64,000 bases of DNA from Candidatus Zhuqueibacterota bacterium (GTDB lineage Bacteria > Zhuqueibacterota > Zhuqueibacteria > Zhuqueibacterales > Zhuqueibacteraceae). The notes under the pieces are model-generated. The model was not told where the DNA came from and made no database searches. It was given only the letters and a program-made list of their open reading frames with translations. Position numbers and translations under genes: made by a program. The DNA lies in NCBI GenBank assembly GCA_022616415.1, contig JAKEEU010000323.1:1-64000 (forward strand), written 5' to 3'. This document shows positions 1 to 8,155 of this stretch, piece after piece. How positions within the stretch are numbered: position 1 is the first letter of the stretch; every line of letters begins with the position of its first letter.

Positions 1-3000
1 CCGCCGCCGCTGCTCACCACGTAATTATCCGTCAACGTGCCGGCGCCTTCAACCAATTCAAAGATCACGGCGATACCATCAACGCCATTGCCGAGCGCAT
101 CCACCGTCCGCACTGCCAAAGGCTGGGACTGGCCATTGACGTCGCCATAAGCCGGATCCCCGCTCACCACACGCAAGAGGGAAGCGCGATCGGGAGCGGC
201 GTTCGCCTCGAAATCAATCGGGGAACCAGTGAGACCGGCGGATTCGGCACGCAAATAATTCAATCCCGCCTCCGCGCCGAGACGCCAACTGCCTCGGGCT
301 TCGCCAAAAACATCGCTGGTCACCGTCACCTGGCTCTGCTGATTCACCGAGCCGCCGCCCAGGGTTACGTTCAAGCTCACCGGCACGCCAAAAACCGGGC
401 GATTGCTGTTGTCGGTCACGCGCGCAACAATTGGCTGGGCCAACATTTCGCCAACTGTGCCTTGCTGTTGATTGCCGGAGATCATCGCCAATTTTGCCGG
501 CTGTGGCCGAATGGCCTGGGCAAGAAAGAGAAACGGCGAATTGGCCAAGCCCGGTGCGCTCACGCGAATGCGGTTTTCCATTGGCGTCGGGCCGCAGATG
601 TAAACGATATTGGCGATGCCAACCGCATCCGTGCGAGCCCGGAGTGAATCGGAAACCTGGCCGGAGTTCCGGTCATACAATTTTCCACCACCCTGCTCGA
701 CTTTTACGAGCACTTCATAGTTCGGTACGCCGTTGCCATTTTTATCGCTGACCTTGACGGCAAGTGGCTGTGGCAACGCGGCGCTCGTATTGCCAGTCTG
801 GCTATTGCCACCGGCCGGATTCACCGCCCTGGCGTCCAAGGCTTTCACCTCCACAGTAGCGCCGCGGGTGATGGCAATGCCACCGATAATTTTCGCCGTC
901 ACCGTTTTCGTCCCGCTGCGCGTCGTGGTGAAACTGCCTTGGGCTTTGCCCAGACTACCCGTAGGATTGGCGGGCTGCTTGATATTATTGCCATCGCCTG
1001 AAACCTCGATAATGACGGGCACGCCGGCAATCGAGTTGCCAAATTTATCACACACGTGAATCGTGACCTGGCAGGTGGTGACGCCGTCTGCCGGTATGGT
1101 GGAAGGATTCGCCAGAACGAAAGAGCCGTCCACACTCGGCGACCCGACAGTTGCAAACGCGACAAATTTGAGCGGCGAGTTGCGCAGCGCCGTGATGCCG
1201 TTGTTGGCGGTGGCATTCACAATCTGACTATCCGGTTTGATCGCGCCGCCGAGGTACCAATTAATTCTTGCCACACCGGTTGCATCCGTCGTCACCGTGG
1301 TATCGGTCGCATTGTTGCCGAGGCGGCCACCACCGCGCTGGATTTGGAAGCGCACCGGATGAGTGGGAATGCCATTGCCTTCCGCATCCCTCACTTTAAC
1401 GCTGAGCGGACTGGGCAATTTTTCTCCGGTTTTGCCTTCTTGTCTGCCTCCAGCCACAATATTGATCTCGTACGCCTTGGTCGGCGCCGCGGTGGCGACA
1501 AAGCTCATTGGCGAGTTCGTCAACTCTTTCGTGCCATTGAAAGCGCGCGCCTCAACGACGTTGTTAAATTTTCCCGAGGTCTTGCCGAGCGTCAGCGTCA
1601 CCTGCGCCTGGCCGTTGTCTTGCGTTGTCACGATGGCTTGGTTGGCGCCATTAATATTGCCGCCGCCGGCTTTCACCGTGAACGTGACTTTTATATTGGC
1701 AATCGGGTTGCCGTAATTGTCGGTGACCTTCGCCACAAACGGCGCCGGCAAAGGATTGCCCACCACGCCGAAAATGCTATCGCCGGATACTTTGACCAGG
1801 CGTTGTGCTGACCCAGTTTGGCCGGAAGCCTGAAAGGTAACGGGAGAGCCGCTTAAGGCCGGGTTGGTTTCCGCGCGAACTTTGTTATTGTTTGTCCCTG
1901 CCTTAGGCCCCAAGGTCAGGGTGACGCTGGCGATGCCGAGCGTGTCGGTCTTGACGGTTCTGGTCGTATCGGTGCCGCCCAACTTGCCGCCGCCGCTGGT
2001 CACTTTGAACGTGACGTTATAATTTCTAATCCCCACGTTGAGGGAATCAAGAACTTTTGCTTTAAACGGCTGCGCCAACGCCGTGCCAACCACGCCGCTC
2101 TGGTTGTTGCCGGAAACCATGCTTAGACTCTTCAAGCCGATCGCCGTCGCGCTAAAAGTAATCGGAGAGTTAGGCAGCACATTGCCATTATAACTGGAGG
2201 TGGCGCGAACTCGGTTGACGGTGCGCGGCGTCGAGCCCATCGTCAACGTCACAGAAGCCTTGCCCTGGCCGTCTGACAATACGTCGATGGTTGATTTGCC
2301 GTTCAGGTTGCCATTACCCGCGACGACGGTGAAGGTTACCTTCTGACCGCCGACAGGGTTGCCGTTCGCATCCTGGACCAGGACCACAAAGGGCTTGGGC
2401 AATGGCGTGTTGATACTGCCAAGCTGCGCATTGCCGGAAGCCAAAGTGACTTTCGAGGGTGGCGAAGTGCTCGCCGTAAAAGTGAGAGGCGAGCCACTCA
2501 AGGGGCTGCCGTTAAAACCGGAGTTGACCCGCAGCGTTTGTGCGGCCCCGGGAGTGCCGAGTTTCCAGGTGACCTGTGCGATACCTTGGGCATCCGTGTT
2601 TACAGTGGCGGAAGATTGACCCAGATTAATGCTGCCCCCACCGGCAGTCACCGTGAAAGTGACCGGATGGTTCGGGACTCCGGCGCCGAGGTTATCTTTG
2701 ACCATCACCTGGATGGGATTGGGCAGAGTCTGGCCACCGGATCCGGATTGTCCATCGCCTGATAATTTCACCAAAGTTTTGGGATCACCGGGTTTCGCCG
2801 ACGCGGTGAATACAAACGGGGAACCGGCAAGGCCGGCGGAGCGCGCTTCAACCTTGTTCAGAGCCTGTGTTGTGCTAATGGTCAAAAATGTCGATGCCTG
2901 CCCCGTGGCGTTGGTCAAAACCGGTTGGGCGTTCGAGAGACTGCCGCCGCCCGCCGTGACGACAAAAGTCACTGCGACATCTTTCACTGGGATTCCATTA

Positions 3001-5285
3001 TCGTCCGTTACTTGCACAACAAACGGATTGGGCAATTGCTGACCGGGCGTGCCCACTTGGTTGTTTCCTGACACATAAACTAATTTGGAGGCTGCTCCGG
3101 CCTTCACGGTTAACGAGAAATTATCGATGGGATTGTTGCGGTTGCCATGCATCATGACCCCGGCGTATAAACTGGCAGCCTTGCCCTGCAGTTTCTCAAA
3201 ATCCGTAACCGTGCCATCAAGCTGATTGTTGATAAATAAATCAAAATGGTGTCCACTCACATCCGAACGCAGAGCGACTTTCATCACATCGCCCGCTGCC
3301 GGATTGGGTCGGCTGCCTTGGGTGGACGCCACGGAAGCCGCAGGTGCGCCATTAACGATGGTCCAGAGCTCGATGGTGCCCGTTGTAGGACGCCGCCAGA
3401 TCAGATACCCATTGGCCGTGGTCGATGCGGCATCGAGCATCAGCGCGAATCCGCCTTCGTCAATACCGGCCTCATCGGCCATTGTTCCCCATTTGAATCC
3501 CACTTCGACTGGATTCTTTTTGGCATTGTAAACGGCAAGAAAATTCCAGGACTCTTGGGTGGAGGTATTGCGGAGCTCGCCATTAACGATCTTAAAAGCC
3601 GGATGCGCCGTCCAATTCGGCCCCAGCTCGGTACGCTCAAAATCGTCACCTGAAGAGGAGCCGCCAGAGGGGGTAGCGGACACAACATTGGAAAGATCGC
3701 TGAGGTTGCCAGCCTCGTCTTTGGTTTTTAGGGCAAAATAATATTGCGTGTTTGAGCTCAAGCCGCCGATCGTGATGTTTTCAACGGAACCCGCTGCGGA
3801 GGGAGTAGGCGCGCCTGGCGCTAATGCGGCAGCAGAAAAATTATTTAAATCAATTGGCGCTGTGGCGTACCGAACCTCATAAGCAGCGGCGGTTCCAGTC
3901 ACGTCGTCATCGCCGGGGGCAGTCCATTTCAATGTAACGGAAGTCGGGCCAACTGATTGCACGGCTAAATCAGTCGTCGCCGCCGGCGGGATATTATCCC
4001 CGCCGGCAGAGGCAACAAAAGCGAAGTCGTCAATGTCGTTATTCAAATTGCCCTTCAACATGACGCCGGCATAGCCTCCCCCCTGCCTTTTGTCCGGATC
4101 CGTCACCTGGCCATAGAAAACGCCGTTGACGTAGCAAAGAAAGTGATGGCCGTTGCTATCCGTTCTTAGCTCGACTTGAAAAATATCCCCGGCAGTGGGT
4201 TCTGGCTGGGAATAATCGATATCTTGAATCGATTCTGCCGGGGCGCCATTCTCAATGGTCCACAACAGAATCTTTTTTCCGATTACCGCCGAAGTTCCCA
4301 GCCAGACTAAATAGCCGCTGGCATTGGCAGATGGGCCGCTCAATCTGAGCGCAAAGCCGCCCTCATTGATGCCGCGGGCATCCGCGCCAACACCCCATTT
4401 AAATGCCACGGCGCCCGGATCGGTTTTTGCCGTCCAGACCGCCATCTGCCCCCAAGCGTCCTGAGTAGAGGTATTGGCCAATTGGTCTGAAACAATGGCA
4501 TAAGCTGGATGCGCGGACCAATTCGCGCCCAACTCCGGTCCGGAGCGATTAAAATCGTCGACAACATTGGGGCCTGAGTCCTGCAACGCACTTTGGACAG
4601 CGGCAAAATAAGTTGTGGCCATTCGGCGGTAGCCTTCATCATTGGGATGGAAATCGTCCGCCATATATTCGATTAGCCAATTGCTGTTATTGGTGAAGGC
4701 GCTATAATGGTCAACAAAGCGAATATCGTAGCCCGCTGCCCGCTTTTGGTTGACAAACCCGTCAATGAGTGCATTGAGATCACGCGTAAGCTGATCACCA
4801 GTGGCGTTATTGGCGGGAGGAATGATGCCAGACAAAAGAATTTTCGCTGCACTGTTATGCCCGTGTATAGCCTCAACGATGCTCGCAATACTGTTTAATA
4901 CGGCGGAGGGTTGCTCCCCACTTCCAATGTCATTGGTTCCGGTGTGAATCAATACCATATCCGGATCGGTGCTCGTCAGGTAGCTCTCAATATTCAACGC
5001 AAGTAGGCTAGCCGATGCCCCTGATACACCCTGATGATTTGGATCGAAACCAGTTCCATCCGAAAGCGTCCCGACGAAATCATAGGCGATGCCTGCTGCA
5101 TCCATGAGGCCCGCTAATGTATTACGATATCCATGCAACGGAGTGCTGCCACCGACGCCCTGGGTAATGGAATCGCCGAGTGGCATAATTTTCACCGTTT
5201 GAGAAAAGCTGACCGACCCAAAACTTATCGCCCACAAAATCAATGCAACAACAACAGCTCCTCGAGACCCTTTGTGGAAGACCAT
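1..5285 (-). CDS. Giant secreted SGNH-esterase / LamG / FN3 / Ig-repeat protein (3' end beyond window)
   Basis: The frame opens at an ATG at 5285 and stays open to the window edge (1761 codons), so the C-terminus is missing. Residues 1-28 form a signal peptide. Residues about 31-235 are an SGNH/GDSL hydrolase: GDSIT at 37-41 (nucleophile Ser39), GTND at 116-119 and DDFH at 210-213 carrying the Asp/His pair. Two LamG-like beta-sandwich domains follow (about 243-415 and 520-725; both contain NWSAHPA/NWTAHPA and YAGVM motifs) with a fibronectin type III domain between them. From about residue 728 come ten Ig-like repeats of about 105 residues with a recurring pattern SGN-Q-G, L-P-PF, D-G-PV, VTF, GGG, TD-G-A, resembling invasin/Big_1-type stalks. 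One repeat (near 1130) diverges. Likely an exported or surface esterase/lipase-like enzyme on a long stalk, acting on carbohydrate esters or lipids; the substrate is unknown. The C-terminal sorting signal is not visible. Confidence 0.88.
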   Translation of the reverse strand, partial: MVFHKGSRGAVVVALILWAISFGSVSFSQTVKIMPLGDSITQGVGGSTPLHGYRNTLAGLMDAAGIAYDFVGTLSDGTGFDPNHQGVSGASASLLALNIESYLTSTDPDMVLIHTGTNDIGSGEQPSAVLNSIASIVEAIHGHNSAAKILLSGIIPPANNATGDQLTRDLNALIDGFVNQKRAAGYDIRFVDHYSAFTNNSNWLIEYMADDFHPNDEGYRRMATTYFAAVQSALQDSGPNVVDDFNRSGPELGANWSAHPAYAIVSDQLANTSTQDAWGQMAVWTAKTDPGAVAFKWGVGADARGINEGGFALRLSGPSANASGYLVWLGTSAVIGKKILLWTIENGAPAESIQDIDYSQPEPTAGDIFQVELRTDSNGHHFLCYVNGVFYGQVTDPDKRQGGGYAGVMLKGNLNNDIDDFAFVASAGGDNIPPAATTDLAVQSVGPTSVTLKWTAPGDDDVTGTAAAYEVRYATAPIDLNNFSAAALAPGAPTPSAAGSVENITIGGLSSNTQYYFALKTKDEAGNLSDLSNVVSATPSGGSSSGDDFERTELGPNWTAHPAFKIVNGELRNTSTQESWNFLAVYNAKKNPVEVGFKWGTMADEAGIDEGGFALMLDAASTTANGYLIWRRPTTGTIELWTIVNGAPAASVASTQGSRPNPAAGDVMKVALRSDVSGHHFDLFINNQLDGTVTDFEKLQGKAASLYAGVMMHGNRNNPIDNFSLTVKAGAASKLVYVSGNNQVGTPGQQLPNPFVVQVTDDNGIPVKDVAVTFVVTAGGGSLSNAQPVLTNATGQASTFLTISTTQALNKVEARSAGLAGSPFVFTASAKPGDPKTLVKLSGDGQSGSGGQTLPNPIQVMVKDNLGAGVPNHPVTFTVTAGGGSINLGQSSATVNTDAQGIAQVTWKLGTPGAAQTLRVNSGFNGSPLSGSPLTFTASTSPPSKVTLASGNAQLGSINTPLPKPFVVLVQDANGNPVGGQKVTFTVVAGNGNLNGKSTIDVLSDGQGKASVTLTMGSTPRTVNRVRATSSYNGNVLPNSPITFSATAIGLKSLSMVSGNNQSGVVGTALAQPFKAKVLDSLNVGIRNYNVTFKVTSGGGKLGGTDTTRTVKTDTLGIASVTLTLGPKAGTNNNKVRAETNPALSGSPVTFQASGQTGSAQRLVKVSGDSIFGVVGNPLPAPFVAKVTDNYGNPIANIKVTFTVKAGGGNINGANQAIVTTQDNGQAQVTLTLGKTSGKFNNVVEARAFNGTKELTNSPMSFVATAAPTKAYEINIVAGGRQEGKTGEKLPSPLSVKVRDAEGNGIPTHPVRFQIQRGGGRLGNNATDTTVTTDATGVARINWYLGGAIKPDSQIVNATANNGITALRNSPLKFVAFATVGSPSVDGSFVLANPSTIPADGVTTCQVTIHVCDKFGNSIAGVPVIIEVSGDGNNIKQPANPTGSLGKAQGSFTTTRSGTKTVTAKIIGGIAITRGATVEVKALDARAVNPAGGNSQTGNTSAALPQPLAVKVSDKNGNGVPNYEVLVKVEQGGGKLYDRNSGQVSDSLRARTDAVGIANIVYICGPTPMENRIRVSAPGLANSPFLFLAQAIRPQPAKLAMISGNQQQGTVGEMLAQPIVARVTDNSNRPVFGVPVSLNVTLGGGSVNQQSQVTVTSDVFGEARGSWRLGAEAGLNYLRAESAGLTGSPIDFEANAAPDRASLLRVVSGDPAYGDVNGQSQPLAVRTVDALGNGVDGIAVIFELVEGAGTLTDNYVVSSGG

Positions 5286-5551
5286 GGCTTAATATTCCTA
5301 ATTTGGTGACGTTCCTAGAACCTATGCCATTTAGAATTTTTTCTTAGTCTCAACAATTCTTGTGCCATGATCTGGCCATGCCCAAGCATTCGGTTTTAAA
5401 GAAGTTATTGAATAGCTTCCAAGAAACGATGATCCGAAGCGAGTACAATTCTGTGACATTGTCTCGTAACGAAGCAGGTGTAAATAAATTTGTGGCCGCC
5501 CAAAATCCAATCGCCATTTTCCGAGGCCCTATGACATGTGGGTTTCATCGC

Positions 5552-6859
5552 TCACCGAGTCTCGTAGCTGAAGATCGCTTCGGCGTTTCGATAGTATATC
5601 TTCTCAAGCACTTCATTCGGCAGGAAGATGCCATAAATTTTCCAGCGCCCGAATTTTTTCCAATCGGCGCGAGGATAATCAAAATACTCATCCTTCGTTT
5701 CCAAAAAGCGAAAGGCGGAACGATAAGCCTCGATTTCCGGTTGGCCATCCAGGCCGAAAATGATGCGATCCTGATATTTAATGAAGAACTTGCGAGCCGT
5801 GTACGGCTGGCGCCCTAATTCCGGAACGACGTGAGACATTTCCACGAAAAAATTGGGGTAAGCGTCAAACTCCTTGCCCAGAAAATTCAAATCCTCGGGG
5901 GAGTAGCCCATGTGGGCGCCAATGAACAGGGTTTGCGGATGGCGGGCGATGACACTATCCCTCTGGGCCAGCAGCTCTTCTTTAAAAGGGAAATAATCCC
6001 CCGACCACTCAAATTCGCTGTGATAGTACAGCCGCTCAGGGTGTCGCATCAAAAACAATTTATAATAAGTGCCTGTCAGCGCATGAAAAAAAGGGCCGTA
6101 AGGCCCCCATTTGATTTTTCCCTCGGTCAGATGAGCCTGTAACTCTTCGTAACGCTCATTGTGCCGGTCAACCGGCATCCAAAAGGCCGTGGGATCGGCA
6201 TTGTGCATAATGACCGGTATTCGCAGCTCACCGGCGCGCCGCCAAACAGGATTCAGGCGAGGATCATCGATACGAATGCGGTTATTGTTTTGGTCACGGA
6301 TCTGAAGCCCCAAAATGCGCCAAATTTTTATGGCGCGAGCTCCCAGCTCGTATGATTCATTCAGTTGCGCCACTATGCGGGAGGAAAAGTCGGGATCATC
6401 GATTCCCTTTAAATTGATATTGGCGGTGGTAATAAAACGACCGGGATATTTCTCTTGATAAAGCTTGATTTGATGCGCCAGCCGTTCTCCCCATAACCCG
6501 TTGGTATCCAGATTGACCATCTTCCGAATATTGCATGTCTCCATAATGCGCACCACTTCTTCAGGACTCAGCCCGGAATTTCGCAAATGAATATGCGCAT
6601 CGAAAACCGGAAATTTGGCGCGCTGAATCTCGTGCTGATCCGTCACCAAAGTTGGGCGCGGCGCAAAATCTTTGAGCAGCAGCTTGTCGGCTTTGGCGAA
6701 ATCCTGCAATTGGGCGTGATATGCTTCCATATTTAATTTGCCGGTTTTAGGCAGCAGAAGCTGCTCCTTGGCCTTGACAAATTTGAAATATGTCACGCCG
6801 GCAGCGATGATTCCAAGCAATCCAAGAACAAACAACGGGTCAATGATTCGACGCCACAT
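5552..6859 (-). CDS. Membrane-anchored amidohydrolase (Amidohydro_2-like), paralog 1
   Basis: A 435-residue protein with an N-terminal membrane segment (about residues 8-25) and a metal-dependent TIM-barrel hydrolase domain. Visible metal/catalytic positions: H89-x-H91 in FDAHIH, K178 in RAIKIW, H219 in PVIMHN, H316 in FIGAHMG and D371 in IIFGLDG, the usual amidohydrolase superfamily order. The start at 6859 is chosen because AGGA precedes it at suitable spacing; the frame continues upstream to a TTG at 7024, but that extension runs through the inverted-repeat element at 6918-7010 and is probably not translated. It is closely related to the next gene (shared FLETKDEYFDYPR and WKIYGI blocks near the C-terminus), so the pair arose by tandem duplication. 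The substrate is unknown. The domain probably faces the periplasm or outside. Confidence 0.85.
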   Translation of the reverse strand: MWRRIIDPLFVLGLLGIIAAGVTYFKFVKAKEQLLLPKTGKLNMEAYHAQLQDFAKADKLLLKDFAPRPTLVTDQHEIQRAKFPVFDAHIHLRNSGLSPEEVVRIMETCNIRKMVNLDTNGLWGERLAHQIKLYQEKYPGRFITTANINLKGIDDPDFSSRIVAQLNESYELGARAIKIWRILGLQIRDQNNNRIRIDDPRLNPVWRRAGELRIPVIMHNADPTAFWMPVDRHNERYEELQAHLTEGKIKWGPYGPFFHALTGTYYKLFLMRHPERLYYHSEFEWSGDYFPFKEELLAQRDSVIARHPQTLFIGAHMGYSPEDLNFLGKEFDAYPNFFVEMSHVVPELGRQPYTARKFFIKYQDRIIFGLDGQPEIEAYRSAFRFLETKDEYFDYPRADWKKFGRWKIYGIFLPNEVLEKIYYRNAEAIFSYETR

Positions 6860-6917
6860 TGAGGTTTTCCTAGGTAAAAACAATGGATGGCAAAAATATT
6901 GAATTATTTTGCCCGAA

Positions 6918-7010
6918 ATGATTTGAGCGTGTAGCATTTCACAGGTCTGCAAAGCTAAAGCCTTGCACCCCGGATGTATTTTCCTGCAATTTGCTACACA
7001 CTCAAATGAT
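6918..7010. repeat. MITE-like inverted-repeat element between the amidohydrolase genes
   Basis: Two 19-nt arms, 6918-6936 and 6992-7010, are inverted copies with 17 of 19 positions paired (core TTTGAGYGTGTAGCA). The 55-nt interior contains a nested hairpin TGCAAAGCT-AA-AGCCTTGCA. It has no coding capacity and fills the gap between the two amidohydrolase genes. The structure suggests a small non-autonomous mobile element or a cruciform/hairpin regulatory element; no transposase is nearby. Confidence 0.7.
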
Positions 7011-7020
7011 TGCCTTGAAT

Positions 7021-8154
7021 TCAAAAATCGTTCAACCGCAGAAGCCTGGCGGCATTTCGGTAATACACTTTTTCCAAGACGGAATCGGGCAGCCCGATGC
7101 CATAGATTTTCCAGCGGCCATGCTTGAAATAGTGCCGCGGATAGTCGAAATATTCATCCTTGGTTTCAAGAAAACGATAATACGCTTGATAGACGTGGGT
7201 TTCCGGATAGAGATCGATGCCGAACAAGATGCGATCCTGATATTTTATGAAAAAATCCCGCGCCGTATAGGGCTGCCGCCCCAATTCGTTGATGCGATCG
7301 GAAATATCCACGTAGAAATTGGAATACTGATCGAACAATTGGCCCAGCGCCCGCAGATCGTTAGCCATTTCTCCCATGTGCGCACCGATGAATATCGTAT
7401 TGGGGTGTTTTTTGAGAAGGTTCTCCCTCTGGGATAACAGGGCCTCCTGGGAGGGGTAATTCGAGTTGGCATAGCTATCGAGCCACCCGCCGCCAATGAC
7501 AAGCTCTTCGTAGCGCTCGTTGAACAGGTCAACCGGCTGCCAAAAGGCAGCCGGATCCGCGGAATGTATCAGCACCGGGATTTTTAGCTCTCCAATCTTA
7601 TCCCAAATGGCGTCAAGCCGGGGGTCATCTATGGCTACCAATTGGCCGGTATTGTCCCGCTCCATCATTCCCAAATCTTTCCACACTTTTACCCCTTTTA
7701 CACCCATGGCAACGGCCCGTTCGAATTTGGCGCATTCTTCAGCCACATCGTTGGGCGCCTCAATTTTGTCCAAATCGATGTTGGTAAAAACAATGAACCG
7801 CTCCGGATATTTCAGCCGATATGCGGTTAAAATCCTTTCGAGCCTGGCGCCATCCACACCCCAATGTCCAAACAAGTCGACGATGGCCTTCACGCCGGCT
7901 GCGTCCATGGCTTGAACGACCTCGTCGATGGATTCGGCTTGCTGAGGATGGGAATGGAGGTCAATAACCGGAAACTTGGGCCGCCAGATTTGGTGTTGAG
8001 GAACGACTAAAGTCGTATAAGGCTCGTAGGCGGCCAATGTGAGGTCAGGCGGGAAGGGAGTGGTGGCGAAGTCTCTCAAGATCAAACTTGTTACGACTAT
8101 TGCCAAGAGCCCTAATATCCCGATATATATCAGCAGTCTTTTTTTTATGCTCAT
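7021..8154 (-). CDS. Membrane-anchored amidohydrolase (Amidohydro_2-like), paralog 2
   Basis: 377 residues with one N-terminal membrane anchor (about residues 7-26) and an amidohydrolase barrel. Metal ligands are seen as H67-x-H69 (VIDLHSHP), a Lys in GVKVWKD, His in PVLIHSADP, His in FIGAHMG and Asp in ILFGIDLYP. It is shorter than paralog 1 because it lacks a stretch in the middle corresponding to residues about 240-290 of that protein. The gene starts 1 nt after the stop of the upstream membrane glycosyltransferase gene (8156-10276), so translation may be coupled. The function is probably hydrolysis or decarboxylation of a small cyclic or carboxylated substrate; the sequence does not reveal which. 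Confidence 0.85.
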   Translation of the reverse strand: MSIKKRLLIYIGILGLLAIVVTSLILRDFATTPFPPDLTLAAYEPYTTLVVPQHQIWRPKFPVIDLHSHPQQAESIDEVVQAMDAAGVKAIVDLFGHWGVDGARLERILTAYRLKYPERFIVFTNIDLDKIEAPNDVAEECAKFERAVAMGVKGVKVWKDLGMMERDNTGQLVAIDDPRLDAIWDKIGELKIPVLIHSADPAAFWQPVDLFNERYEELVIGGGWLDSYANSNYPSQEALLSQRENLLKKHPNTIFIGAHMGEMANDLRALGQLFDQYSNFYVDISDRINELGRQPYTARDFFIKYQDRILFGIDLYPETHVYQAYYRFLETKDEYFDYPRHYFKHGRWKIYGIGLPDSVLEKVYYRNAARLLRLNDF

Positions 8155-8155
8155 C

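Noticed and set aside
1056-1811. Plus-strand open frame of 251 codons
   Set aside because: Antisense to the Ig-repeat region of the giant secreted protein, which reads continuously on the minus strand through this segment.
7021-7024. Upstream extension of amidohydrolase paralog 1 to a TTG at 7024
   Set aside because: The extension runs through an inverted-repeat element and lacks a ribosome site; the ATG at 6859 has AGGA and is followed directly by the membrane anchor.
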